A DNA stretch of 64,000 bases from Colocasia esculenta (GCA_014218235.1 CM024763.1:84678244-84742243), one strand, 5' to 3'; shown: positions 11,201 to 22,205, counted from the first letter of the stretch. Made by a program: numbers and translations. The notes: generated by a model not told the origin, from the sequence alone.

Positions 11201-11611
11201 CTTAAGGTCTCTCCAACTAAGGAGGTGATTAGATTTAGTCAACGTGGAATGTTGAATCCAAGGTTTATTGGACCATTTGAAATCCTGAAGAAGGTTGGAA
11301 ATGTAGCTTATCAATTGGCTCTACCACCATCTATGGTGAACATCCATCCAATGTTTCACATTTCTATGCTAAGAAGGTATATACAGGATCCATCTCATGT
11401 TCTTACTTATGAGTCGGCGGCTTTGCAGCAAGATTTATCCTTTGAGGAGCAGCCTATAAAGATTCTGGACCATAAAGTTCAGCACTTGAGGTCCAAGAGA
11501 ATTCTCTTAGTGAAGGTCTTGGGGAGGAATTTTGCTCAAGAAGAAGCAACATGGGAGTTAGAAGAAGGAATGAAGATGAAGTACCCACAACTTTTTGGTG
11601 AGATTTCTTAG
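8218..11611 (+). pseudogene. Element 1 pol: protease, RT, RNase H, integrase, chromodomain
   Basis: Protease carries the DTGA active site (LFDTGATHTFVS, near 8308). Reverse transcriptase follows at about 8780-9450, then RNase H (YTDASH near 9740), the integrase HHCC zinc region (ending RCLTCQ near 10480) and its catalytic core (MDFVSSLP near 10565, SDRGQRF near 10750). A chromodomain-like end at about 11450-11600 has ILDHKVQHL and EEATWELEE. A 1-nt frameshift near 8615 separates protease from RT. Stops occur at 9356, 9983, 10022, 10157 and 10481. The RT catalytic box reads FIDDD where the relative in element C has FIDDV. The codon for the third integrase catalytic residue (Glu in C's QSERT) is AAA (Lys) at 10856-10858. 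Not functional. Confidence 0.88.
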
Positions 11612-11640
11612 ATTCAATCATCAAGGACGAAGATTATTTT

Positions 11641-11653
11641 AATGGGGAGAGAG
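11641..11653 (+). other. Element 1 polypurine tract
   Basis: AATGGGGAGAGAG lies immediately before the 3' LTR. It is the plus-strand DNA primer expected in LTR retrotransposons. Confidence 0.85.
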
Positions 11654-14392
11654 TGTGATACCATGAAATTTTATTCATAGTTTTTAATTTCAATTGTTGT
11701 CTATTTTATTGTGCATTTAAAAATTTATGTGCATATATATGTGTGTAGTTTAGTATGTTGTAGAGTGGTATGGTCTGTTCTCAGGTTGGATGCAGAGTCG
11801 ACCTGTGTTTCTGACGGCAACATCGACTGTCGTCAACAGCAGGTTAACGACAACATCCCTTGCTGTCAACTGCAGGTAAACGTCCATATTGATTGATGTC
11901 TACTCTGTGTAAACGGCAGTAAACCTTCACGTCTACTTCTTCCGAAACTGACAGCGAAAATTTTGCAGTCCAGCTCTGGTGGAGTTATGGTAAGGGCTAA
12001 AATTTAGGAAACGCTTGGGGGTTACGTCTCCTACCTCGTGGGCAGAGTTTGTGGAGGCCAATCCTTTATAAAAAGGGTGGGTTAGACTTTTGGAACCATT
12101 TTTGGGGAGTTCTCCAAGTCTCATGGAGGGTGGAAGAAATTTGGTGATTTGATCTTCGTGGAGGCAAAGACCAAGCATTTACGAGTTGAAGAGGGTGTGT
12201 TTTTGAAGTCTGAAGGCGTCTCCAAGGTGCTCATACCATCGAAGACCTGCTGATCAAGGATTTTATCCCGGAGAGAGGACTGTCTTGGTTGGCCAAGGAG
12301 GGCTTCATCGGCTAAATCTGTAGATTCCTTGGTGTTTTAGAGGCAAGTAACCTAGGGATCGAGTTCCCAACCCCAGATTTTACCTTTTTACAATTTTTCC
12401 ATGATTTCAAATATTTACAAAACAGTCAGATTTGGGGTTTATATGAGTCTCGAAAGAGTACTAGTTTCCTGTCAGGTTAACGTCAAGCATGATTGCCATC
12501 AAGGATGAACTTAGCGTCAACCTTCTTGCCGTCAATCGAGGTTAACGGCAACATGGTTGCCGTCAAGTTCTTCTGTTCATTATTTTGACATATTTTTACA
12601 TCTGGATTTATATTTTTGTGTTCAAACTTCGAATGGACTTTCTATGAAATATGTAGGGTTTTGTAGATCAACTTTTTGTCATACTGCAAATTGGGTTAAT
12701 TTTTGTAGTCACCATGATTTAGGGTAAATTTCTGAATTATGTAATTAAGCATAGATTTAATAGAAAATTGTATATGTGATGCATGTTCATGATAAAATTG
12801 TGATTTCTAAGTAGAAGTGAACGTTAGGGATATATTTATACTGTATTAGATCTGAAATCCGAATTTAACTGTTTTCTATAATTTCCATGACTAAAATACA
12901 AAAATTAGTAGTACTGTTGTAATCTCATAAATAGTTTCTGGATTCCAAAAATCATGAGATTTTGAACAGTGGTTTGTATGATTATGATATACACTCAGTT
13001 AAAATATTAACCCTGGTTGATAGATGGTTTCATTGTGATGAATATTTCTCTCTTTATATCACTGATTTGATTACTGCAAAAAATTAGAATATATGCCATA
13101 AAATCATAAAAAAATTCTGATTTGATTCATGACAATAGAGACACATTGTGACAAAATTTTATGATTTTGTAATGACTATAACTATTTTTAGTCTGAATAT
13201 CATCATGAGAAATGTGTTCTATTGAAATGATTTGTGGGAAAATGTTAGAAAATACAGCATGTGATAAATCAGAAATATGTTTCTGTCAGCATCTGAATAT
13301 ATGTATATGATTTGGCAGCATGCCATGTTGCATTTGAATCTGGAGAAATTTGTATATGAATCTGTATATGTCCAATAAGACACTACCACCATAGAAGTAA
13401 TCTGGAACAGGACCATAGTAATGCCCCTATGGAAATGTTCAATGCGTTATATGTTCCTGAGGGCACGAGAAGAAATCTTGGAGGTGGACAAGTACCACTG
13501 GTTAAGGTGGGGAGGGCTTCCCCTGGTATTGCGCAATAACCAAGACTCTACCATTATCTGCCTAGGTGATGAGTATATGTTCATATGTCTATCTGACTTC
13601 TAATGGGTGGTTTGGGTTATGTCTTGGCAAAATTCTTACATATGTATATGATATGCAAAAAGTTTGTTTTCAACTTTATAATGATTTCATGTGATACTTG
13701 TCTTATTTCCATTCGAGTGAATGTTTTGTAATCATGCTTAATATGCAAACTCTTGAAACTATGTATGATAATGTTACGATATTAATACTTAAATTTATGT
13801 CAGCATAATCAGATCTGAAATAATCTCTTTGCAAAGTTAAACATTATGAAGTTGGGTTTATGTCTTAAACTCATGTTTTATTCAAGTAACAATTATACTC
13901 ACTATTGACTTAAGATGTATTTGATAAATGATTATATTACTAGTAGTATGGTTGCTGAAATCTATATGCGATAACATGTTTTGAAACCATTATATATATA
14001 TGTTAGATTGGTAATCCATTTTTGGGTTGCTTGCTGAGTTTTCGTTGTAGACTCATACTTACTTAACATTTCAAGTGAGACTTTAGTAACGAGATCGGAT
14101 TCGGAGCGAGAGGATTGATTGTGATTGTGTGATTGAGTGATAATTGTGTGTGAGGATTTGTTTATGTTATGAACATTGTAATTGAACTATATACCATTGT
14201 GGACTTATTTGATGGACTATGGACTTGATTATTAAAGTTGATGAATTATGCTTTATTTCCGCTGCATTATTATTTATTTGTGAATGAATCAACCTACATT
14301 TGATATATGTTGGGGTGTGTTCCCCATGTAGCACGTCCCTTGGACTCGATGAGAGTTGGTATAACTGGACCGGGTCTAAGTGGGGTGTTACA
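11654..14392 (+). repeat. Element 1, 3' LTR (2739 bp)
   Basis: Begins TGTGATACC and ends GTGTTACA. It is the partner of 4090-6811, with scattered substitutions and small indels, including one near 14080 where about 20 bp present in the 5' LTR is absent. TATA is at 12067-12074, and the shared boxes are at about 13471-13570 and 14031-14063. Confidence 0.93.
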
Positions 14393-14555
14393 AGCTCGGT
14401 CAATACCATGGGTGGGGTGAGTTTTTTTCATTTTAACCCCTCTTTTTAAAATATCTTTTGTGTTTTACACAGGGGTTAAAATAAATAAAAAAATCCAACC
14501 CACATATAGTACTGACCGAACCCCCTCCTGCGTGGGGCTCTAGGTGCCCCTTTGG
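14393..14555. mobile_element. Foldback MITE, remainder and right arm
   Basis: Contains two arms in inverted orientation. CTCGGTCAATACCATGGG... and TTTTAACCCCTC on the left are mirrored by GGGGTTAAAATAA... and ...TAGTACTGACCGAACCCCC on the right, followed by GCGTGGGGCTC, which mirrors 4070-4089. Arms are about 75 bp each with a short AT-rich loop near 14450-14470. No coding capacity. The superfamily is not clear, and the outer right limit is approximate. Confidence 0.65.
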
Positions 14556-16534
14556 AAAAGGGTTGGGGTTAACCCAACTCAACCCCAGGCACAACTTTAG
14601 ACTGAGTTAAAGTACAGTTTGATTTGGTAATGTAAAACTTGACCCTATGGGTTAAAATGGGTTTACCTACTTTTTATTTTTATGGTTTGGTAGGCTAAAG
14701 TGACTAACCCCTCTACTTTTGTATTGTCTTTCCTAAAATACCCTTATCCGATACCCTCTATTACATTTATTTATTACTTTTTTATTGTACTATGTGCTAC
14801 CATCTATTTTGTGCTATCTAGATGCACATCAAGATTAAATAAATGATATTATGACTAAACTATAGCAATATAATAAGAATATCAAATATAATATTTATCA
14901 TTAAGTTTTTTTATACTTTATGCTACCATCATATTAATTTTGTTGTACTTTATGCTACCATATTTGTATATTAATTTTGTTATATCTTGTGCTACCTATA
15001 TCATGATTATGTAAATCACAATATGACTAAACTATAGCAATATATTTAGCTTATCATATATATTATTGATTATTAATTTCTTCTTGAATAAATATTTTGT
15101 TCAAAGTTTTAATTTTACACGTTTAAATTGTGGATCCCTCCCGATTTGCACAATCACCCATCACTTAATTATCAACTATCATATATAACATTTTAAATTG
15201 AACGATCTACTATCACAAATGCAAAAAAAATGTCAACCTTGATTATATAATTTCACGTCATATGATGATACATATAATTTGGACAAAATCTCAACCATAT
15301 GCTATATTTTTTTAAGAATCCAAACTTTCCAATAACAAAATTAAATAAATTTATACATATTTTTTCTAGAAACAAATGGATAAAATTTCATCTATTTTAC
15401 GTCATTTAACTCCTGTAAAGTTGACACATCTGTGAGAATATAAAAGCTAAAATTATTCTATATCTTTTAGGCATTCATTTTATACAAAATTACCACAAAG
15501 AAGTTAATATTTCTCACATACAATAAACATTCCTTTCATTAATACAAACATTTGTATGTTTCATATGCAACAAAAGTATTCTATTTACATAAATTTCACA
15601 TCATCAACGTACATGTAATATGTCTGAATGTACAACAAGAGTCACAATCCGCCTATGACATACAAAACATGATAATATGATATCTCGTATAAGCCTTCCA
15701 TTTAATTCTTGTCTCTCATTTGAACAATAATAGATCCCTGCAACTGTAAAAAAAAGCATCAATACATTTAACCAACAAGGAACAAAATCAAAATTGATGT
15801 AAATTAACATTGATTGAGTACCTGTGTCAACAATTGTTCCTTTAACATAACCATGGACTATGTGAGTTCTTGTACAAAAAATACTGAAAGTAATAGTTTC
15901 TATTTGTAGTTTTTGAGCTCAGAATTTTGAATCCACATTTTCAATGGGGTTGCTTATTTGACCATCCAACTATTGAATTGGATAAAACAATTCACTCATC
16001 ATTACCCCGTGCCCACACATTGTCACAAATGAAGTCACCTACTGCACTATTATGATACATTTGTAAATACATGCACATATATGGGGTTGCATAGTTCATG
16101 CCATCCTACCAAATATAATGCAGGTATTGACAAAAGTTATTATAGTACGAGGATAACTTGTCATTTGTGAAATATGTGGGTTGAAGAAGAGACACCTGCT
16201 TATAATCAAGATTTGTATGACATAAGCAAATATGTTAAGTCTTAAAACAACTAAATAGACAAATGCAACAATTCGCTATTACATGGGATTAAGGATGTGA
16301 AAAACAACAATAGAATGATAGCATAAAACCAGACTAATAAAGCACATGAAAAGGTATTTGGAATGGATTCAACCACAACATATGCTAATCATACAAGTAA
16401 TATGGTTACAATGCTAGTCATTCTCTAAACAAGCGAGTGAGATCAGTACAAATGGTGAGTGCACGCCCTTTGAACCACACAACCAGAGGGTTGAACTACA
16501 ACAAAATTCTACAGTTAGAAATATACAAGGAACA
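14556..16534. other. AT-rich DNA, probably Harbinger 3' end or flank
   Basis: No gene is supported. GGTGCCCCTTTGG at 14543, just after CTA, could be a Harbinger terminal repeat, but its partner is not in the window. At 14565-14600 there is a small palindrome around GGGGTTAACCC. The rest is AT-rich with repeated words such as TTATGCTACCAT (14770-15000). Confidence 0.4.
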
Positions 16535-16867
16535 TCATAAACTAACCGAGTTAAGATGGAGGTGGAAGATTGCATCCTCAAAATATTGATGCCAAACTAG
16601 CTCAGATGCAATTATTTGCCTAGTATTCTCATCCCATTGGAATCTGACAACATTAATTAGTTTCTCAGTAATGAGATAATAAGTTTTGTAGAAACTAAAA
16701 TGATGATAGAAGTAACACAGTGGCCAATTCAACCCAAATTCTTCATTGAACAAGTACTGGACCATTTCCCATCCGTCACTGTTGAGAGTTCCCCTCACTA
16801 CTTTGTGTAGGTTATATTCTTCTCCAATTAGGTATATTAGGAGAAAATCTTTCTCGTCATCCCACAA
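16535..16867 (-). CDS. Myb/SANT-like ORF beside Harbinger transposase
   Basis: A 110-aa frame with the pattern of the plant Myb/SANT-like (Myb_DNA-bind_3) domain: an initial W (WDDEKDF), GW in the middle (SDGWEM), a following LFNEEFGLNW, a late WDENTRQII and a final W (ELVWHQYF). In PIF/Harbinger elements a Myb/SANT protein (ORF1) acts with the transposase in DNA binding and nuclear import. This one lies about 200 bp downstream of the transposase on the same strand. The start is uncertain, since a splice acceptor could precede it. It could also be a fragment of a host-type Myb/SANT gene. Confidence 0.5.
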   Translation of the reverse strand: MWDDEKDFLLIYLIGEEYNLHKVVRGTLNSDGWEMVQYLFNEEFGLNWPLCYFYHHFSFYKTYYLITEKLINVVRFQWDENTRQIIASELVWHQYFEDAIFHLHLNSVSL

Positions 16868-17065
16868 TACACCTGAGTTGAATTATGCATAAGGATATCA
16901 GTTTTCAAAGTAGTTCCCTTTCTAAAATGAACATGATAAGAAGTAAATGAACAATACGAACGTGTCAAATAAAGGGTGCTGACAACAAGTAGATAGAATG
17001 AGAAACAAAGGATGCTAACAACATAGCAACGCAGACATTAGCTTGACATCCTAGTCACATAAGAC

Positions 17066-18385
17066 CTAATTGTTCCCCCAAATTTGTGTATCAATTTTTG
17101 TTCGGAGAATCTCCCCAGTTTGCATCTCAGGAGAACTAACAACAAGGTTAGGGTCATCCGGAGGATCATTAGGCTCCTCATCATTATCCATTTGACATAG
17201 GTTGAAGTAGTAGTCCTCCCCATGTTCGCGTCAGATGAAGTTGTGGGCAACGCAACATGCAAGAACAATCAACACTTGTACGCGAAAAGGATAACAATTG
17301 CCCTCCCTCAAAGTCTAAAAATCTATTCTTAAGCACCCAAAAGCAACGTTCCACACAATTGCGAAGTTGGGCTTGGCAATGGTTGAACTTGTCACGCATA
17401 TTATTGTATGGGGCATTACCACAATTTTGGTATTTTGAGATATGGTATCGTTCCCCACGATAAGGCGCCAAGAAATGTCCAGCATTCCCATATCCTGAAT
17501 CCACTAAGTAGTACTTTCCTATTATTACATAAGGAATGGGTTAGTCAAGAGCCTTATGAGCTAGTATGTAGTACATGTAGACAATATAGTAGTGTCATAC
17601 CTTGCGGTACTGTAAAACCACCTATGTCGACGGCTCGTCTAAGGACCATCATTTGTGTAGCCGCTCCTTTGAACCCGACACCCACATAATGAAAGATGAG
17701 ATCAAAACCACATACGCCCATCACATTTTGGCTTATCACATTTTTCCTATTTCTATAACATGCTTGTCTGTCTTTCAGTATGTGTGCTGGAAAGTATGTT
17801 CCATCGATTGCACCTATGGCATCCTAGATAATATGACAAATATTCAAAATGAACACATGTGCTTACAATGAAAAATATCATATGATAATATGGGACAATT
17901 ACCTTGAAGTATGGGTAGAAACGATCATCATGGTGAATGCGAGGGTGTACTGGATCAGTCCCACTTGGAAGCACAATGTATGTGAATCTAAGTAATGCAA
18001 TCACCTTAATGACATGGTTGACATAATAACTAATAGTCTCCGACGAGTGTTGGAAGTGTTCACACATGGCACCTGTTGCAACACCATGTCCCATAGCATA
18101 CAAAAACATTGCTAGCTGCTCAGTTGTTGTCACATATCGACAATCTCGGATGAGTTCCCTCTCCACAAGGTTGTCCCTTAATTTTAGAAACATGGATGGG
18201 CGCATCCGAAATGTGTTGTAGCAACGACATTCATGACCGTGCAGTACTTCATGGACCCATACATGTCCTGAGTGACAACTGGTATGCATGGGTCTAGGGA
18301 TTGGAGTAGTGTCTTCCTCATCCTCATCCATTGTAGAGGACATTAGCATTTCACTGATCGCCAAGAACATAGTATTCTCCTCCAA
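17066..18385 (-). pseudogene. PIF/Harbinger DDE transposase, two introns, inactivated
   Basis: Homologous to plant Harbinger (HARBI1-like) nucleases that cut and join element ends. Exon 1, 18385-17903, has HECRCYNTFRMRPSMFLKL, TTEQLAMFLYAMGHG and EHFQHSSETIS. Intron 17902-17824 is 79 bp with GT...CTAG. Exon 2, 17823-17601, has GAIDGTYFPA, carrying the first catalytic Asp. Intron 17600-17519 is 82 bp, GT...ATAG. Exon 3, 17518-17066, has LVDSGYGN (second Asp) and CVERCFWVLKNRF (Glu). All three DDE residues are present. A 1-nt shift near 17310 and an in-frame TGA at 17233-17231, at a CGA-like position before REHG, break the C-terminal part. It ends near WGNN, as Harbinger transposases commonly do. 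Identification is confident; activity is unlikely. Confidence 0.85.
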
Positions 18386-18609
18386 TATTGCCTCCCTGAT
18401 AAGTGCATCTAAGTCTGAATGCGTTTGTTCGAGTTAGTTTTGTAAAACATGATTCAAAGTATGCGACTTGAATAAATGTTTCATCATCGGATTAAGTAAT
18501 AGTCAACTTAGAAGATATTACAATGTTCTCATAACAACATAGAAGAGATTACAATGTACTCATAACAACGTAAAAGAGTTAACAAGATAGATAAGGCTAA
18601 CATCCTCAT
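18386..18609 (-). other. Spacer between Harbinger ORFs
   Basis: Short spacer with a stop just upstream of the transposase frame. There is a small repeat of AGAAGA-ATTACAATGT-CTCATAACAAC at about 18510 and 18541. Nothing else recognised. Confidence 0.4.
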
Positions 18610-18957
18610 TTAATAACTCATAACTATGAAAATGAGGCCTAGAAATATCAACAAAAAGAGTAATAAAATCATCAGCAAGATAAGAAGGACAACATCCCGA
18701 TGCACATTACGTTCCTCAGCCTCCATGGGTTGTGTTTCATGCACAATAGACGGTGCCTGGATGGGCACCGTATCATTCACACTTGAAGTTTGTCTCAAGA
18801 TGATCCCCCTAAATGCCGTGTTTCCTTCCTCAACGGTTGTAAATCCCTTATATCTTGCCCCAGGATAACCATTCACCTGTTCATAACATTCAGACCAAGT
18901 GTAGTACATGCTCGATCGACGACCCACCCACACTATATAACATTTATATCGAGCCAT
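18610..18957 (-). CDS. RNase H1 N-terminal (hybrid-binding) domain ORF with hydrophobic tail
   Basis: A 115-aa ORF starting at MARYKCYIVWVG. Residues about 4-50 match the Cauli_VI/RNase H1 N-terminal fold: YIVWVGRR, a W in YTWSECYEQVNG, then YPGARYKGF and a trailing AF. This domain binds RNA-DNA hybrid or dsRNA at the N-terminus of eukaryotic RNase H1. No RNase H catalytic domain follows. Residues about 52-90 look disordered, and the last 25 or so are almost entirely hydrophobic (VVLLILLMILLLFLL...), like a tail anchor, with a short MSY end. It is on the same strand as the transposase, about 225 bp upstream of it. TTTTGCAG just upstream of the ATG could be a splice acceptor of a 5' exon. Domain call is confident; role and link to the Harbinger element are inference. 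Confidence 0.65.
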   Translation of the reverse strand: MARYKCYIVWVGRRSSMYYTWSECYEQVNGYPGARYKGFTTVEEGNTAFRGIILRQTSSVNDTVPIQAPSIVHETQPMEAEERNVHRDVVLLILLMILLLFLLIFLGLIFIVMSY

Positions 18958-19241
18958 GTCTAGTTTCACAGGCAGCCTGCAAAACCATAATAACATTGTT
19001 CAAAGCTAAAAGAAATAATCCACATACACTAACAACATAAAGATGATACCCATAATATAGATCAATAGCAACAACTACTCTAAACATGAGCAGTACACTA
19101 AAATATAAAGATGATACCCAAAATATAGATGGAGAACTGCTCTAAACATGAGCACTACAAGGAGACCTAACACGACTACAACCTACACCATAAGAACGAC
19201 ATGGACTAACAAGATGGACACACACATCATACAAACAAATC

Positions 19242-19794
19242 CTAAGTGTTGGTAATGATCCAAACCATAGCATCCTCCTCATCTAGGGACATGAAGACCA
19301 CCCTTTTAGATGGTAATTCAAACAGAGGCAAAGCCCTCATCAACAACTCTTGTGAGTATCTGACCATTGTCTTCAATCGCGACACACACTCCCTTATGGT
19401 GTATTGCTCTTTGTCCTTGGACGCTGTACATGAAGAAGACCCAGGGAATAATGTTTTTGCCAGCTTCATCTGTTGATCGTTTAGTTGACAATATTGCTAG
19501 CTTCATCTGTTGATCGTTTAGCTGACAATATTGAGCAACAGTTCTAAAGACTTCTTGCTCTGCCTTTTTCTAGTCTGGGATGTTTGGGCGTGTGTGGTTC
19601 GTCTCTTGTCGGGGGATGTTGCCTCATCCACAATTGGATTATTTTGTGTATGAGTGTTATCATAATTTGGATTGCTTGGAAGAGGTTGAGACAATGGAGG
19701 AAAATGAAAAGGATTGAAATTGTCATCATCAATGAATTGTACTTGTGGCGAGTCCAATCCCAATGCACTAAACCCTTGTCGTGTGGAATTTTCA
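19242..19794 (-). pseudogene. Harbinger-type ORF1 C-terminal part, cut by element D
   Basis: Reads from the D junction (RQGFSALGLDSPQ) through a Pro/Asn-rich linker (FNPFHFPPLSQPLP) and a basic stretch (RKRQSKKS). A duplication-induced frameshift follows, then a helical C-terminus (IRECVSRLKTM, RVVFMSLDEEDAMVWI) and a stop at 19242. This arrangement resembles the linker and C-terminal region of plant Myb/SANT-like ORF1 proteins of PIF/Harbinger elements. The N-terminal Myb part would lie on the far side of element D, outside the window. D's LTR starts exactly at 19795. Confidence 0.55.
19462..19535. repeat. 37-bp direct tandem duplication
   Basis: Two adjacent 37-bp copies (19462-19498 and 19499-19535) starting AGCTTCATCTGTTG and differing at only a few bases. 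Because 37 is not a multiple of three, it shifts the ORF1 frame. Confidence 0.9.
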
Positions 19795-22205
19795 TGTAAC
19801 ACCCTCTTCCAACCACACACACACAATACATACTTATGTACGGAAGAGGGGTTACACTGACAAAATTTGTTATGGGCAGACAAACCTATGTCATGCGTAA
19901 AACTGGCAAACCATTCCACAAAGTCATCATTAAAAGTATAACACATCAACAAGGTTCTCATATACTATCATCATAATTTACATTACACCAATACTCTTTC
20001 TCTAGTCTTTTAATACTATAACAACAATTTCTAAAGAGACTCTAGGATTATGCTCTTCTTCTTGATTTGCAGCAGAATGAAAGTACTATGTAGTTGAAAT
20101 TGCATCCACCTTCAATCTGAAAGGGTTTGGAGAAAATTACGGCATGAGTCGAGGGACTCAGTAGGTGGAAGTAGGCATAAGTCTTTTGAATCAAATCCTG
20201 AATAGTAACTTTTGTAGGATATGATATCTTCCTTTTCGAATGTCTAGAATTCAAGAGTTGAATGTATGGAAGTTGTACAAAAATACAGATTTAAATCCGG
20301 TGTTAGAATAGAAGTAATAAGTCAAATTTCATAACTTAATCTGATAAAAGTTGAGTAGTGAAGGACAAGAATTCAAATTACATAACTAAATGAATGCTCA
20401 GAATGTGTGCATATGGATCAATGACATACTAGCTCATGAACTTTCAAACTTAGCATAATAAATAGCACAATTCGGTTTCATATCAGGCCCAAACGAATTT
20501 CAGAACCAAAAGTCACATATATCTTTCAAATTTTAAATCATAACTTAATTTAGAAATTGAATTTGACAGGCATCATACTGCTCTCAAGAGGTTAATAAAT
20601 AACCTAAATACAACCTTAGTGCCTAGGCGATTCCATCACCTCAGATCTTGTTCATTACGCAAGAACGAGGTTTATTACCCACCATCATCAGACCACTGAC
20701 TTAGATTTACTTACAAACTGTCTCCCATAGCTGACCACAAGTGACTGATGCTGTCACAAGTGATCCTAATTCCCTCTCTGAAGAGAGCACTGTCTTAAGA
20801 TCATAAGTTATATTTCATGAGCACAATAGAGATAGAGATAGAGATTCAAAGACGGGTTGGTTGATTGTTAAATAAGTCATCTTGGTGGTAAAGTAGTATA
20901 GCTACAGGTGGTTGTCGACAGACGACTGGTGGTTGTCGACATCTATTGGCTGGTTGTCGACAGCCACTGGTTGGTTGTCAACAACTCTGGTTTCTGAAAC
21001 CCATGGGTATCTATCGACAGATATGATCTGTCTGTCGACAGACACTAGTCTTCTTTTTTAGAGGGGTTAAAACCGGCTGGAAAGACACTTTTAAAGTGAT
21101 CCTACTCTATATTGAAGCTCAACCAATGGTTTTGAGTCTTGAGCACATTCCTATACATAAGATTCCATGATCAACATGAAGAAACAACTATAAGGATGAA
21201 GTGAGGAGACATTCATAGTACAGATAGCATGTGGAGAATTAGGAAGAGAGAGAAAAGGTAATAACAAAGGTGGAGGCTTAATCTCAAGGACTCTAACTGA
21301 AGGTGGAAGAGAGAGAAAGGTCAATCCTACCTGAGGATGAGAAGAAATCCTCCTTCCTTCTTCTACTTCTCTCTTAGGCGTAGCTTCTCCTACGGCAGCA
21401 GAAGGAGCAACAACAGCAAAAAGAGGTGATATAGGTGTCCAAAGGGTACGTAGGAGTGAATAGATGGGGTTTATATAGAATGTCCAAGCTACGCAAGGAA
21501 TGAGGATGAGGGAATTCCCCATCATTCCTCAACCTCCTTCATCAGCCATGTTAAGAGCTTATCAAAAGCCCAGGTTGCATGCGTTTTCGTGCATGCCAAC
21601 ACGTAGAGGGCTAATTCTTATCTTTCTAACTTGTGGCCAGCTTTGGCCATAGAGGGAGGGTTTCTACCCACACCCCCAACACGTGCCATAGCTTTGCTTC
21701 AAGGCCATGCATCTCTCTTGAGTAAATAAAAATATCACATAAATCCTTCACGTAAATGCAATTTAATTCCTCTATTTCATTTGGACCTTTAATTTAGAAT
21801 CCATATGATGTCCATTTAAGACGAAATTTGAAACATAAACTAATTGGAAGGTGCTACAAATTGTGGTTTTAGTTTAATTTTTCAAATTATAATTTTGTTG
21901 GGTGAAAATTACCCCAAAAATTAATAAATTGACTAAATCTCAATATCTGTACATCAGTAATTCTGAATATCTATAATTTTGGAATCAACATATTTTTTGA
22001 GAATTATGGTGGTCTCAGAATTTAATTGTGTTATTAAAATCCGGTGTCGCCCTGTCGGGGTACAAACGACCGAAAGTGGTAACGGTGTATAATAGTGTGT
22101 CCTACATACACCCTTGGGTCTAAATATCTAGATTTAAGACTAATTATTATACATAAATGGAAATTACTAAGTAAATCATGATGTTTAGAATTTGAGGATA
22201 TTACA
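19795..22205 (-). repeat. Element D 3' LTR (chromovirus, 2411 bp)
   Basis: Reads on the - strand from TGTAATATCC (ending at 22205) to GGGTGTTACA (at 19795). The outer end TGTAACACCC is like the LTR ends of element 1 and the solo LTR. It is followed on the right by a polypurine tract and pol end, so it is the 3' LTR of a - strand element. It contains a TATA-like TATATAA (21477-21471, - strand) and the shared boxes at about 20141-20166 and 20619-20680. A cluster of GTCGACAG words lies at 20910-21050. The copy flanking at 19790-19794 (TTTCA) would be the target duplication. No genes. Confidence 0.75.
20905..21050. repeat. TTGTCGACAG palindrome array in element D LTR
   Basis: Repeated TGGTTGTCGACAG and variants at about 20-30 bp spacing, including the 14-bp perfect palindrome GTCTGTCGACAGAC near 21034. 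Some copies are decayed (GTCAAC, ATCGAC). Confidence 0.75.

Larger units (their letters stand above)
4090..14392 (+). mobile_element. Element 1: complete, decayed Ty3/gypsy chromovirus (Tekay/Del-like)
   Basis: A full-length LTR retrotransposon: two long LTRs, a tRNA-iMet primer site, gag-protease-RT-RNase H-integrase order, a C-terminal chromodomain-like segment and a polypurine tract. Gene order with integrase last and a CHD after it is the chromovirus layout. LTRs near 2.7 kb and the chromodomain form fit the Tekay/Del clade. The flanks are GGCTC on the left (4085-4089) and AGCTC on the right (14393-14397), a 5-bp target duplication with one mismatch. The two LTRs differ by many substitutions and small indels, and the genes carry many stops and frameshifts, so this is an old, dead copy. 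It sits inside one arm of a foldback MITE. Confidence 0.9.

Noticed and set aside
14543..14560. Harbinger terminal repeat GGTGCCCCTTTGG
   Set aside because: Plausible, but no inverted partner or TWA duplication could be shown, and it overlaps the foldback MITE edge.
20905..21050. Spaced GTCGAC repeats as a CRISPR array
   Set aside because: Repeats are too short and irregular, the setting is a plant LTR, and no cas genes are present.
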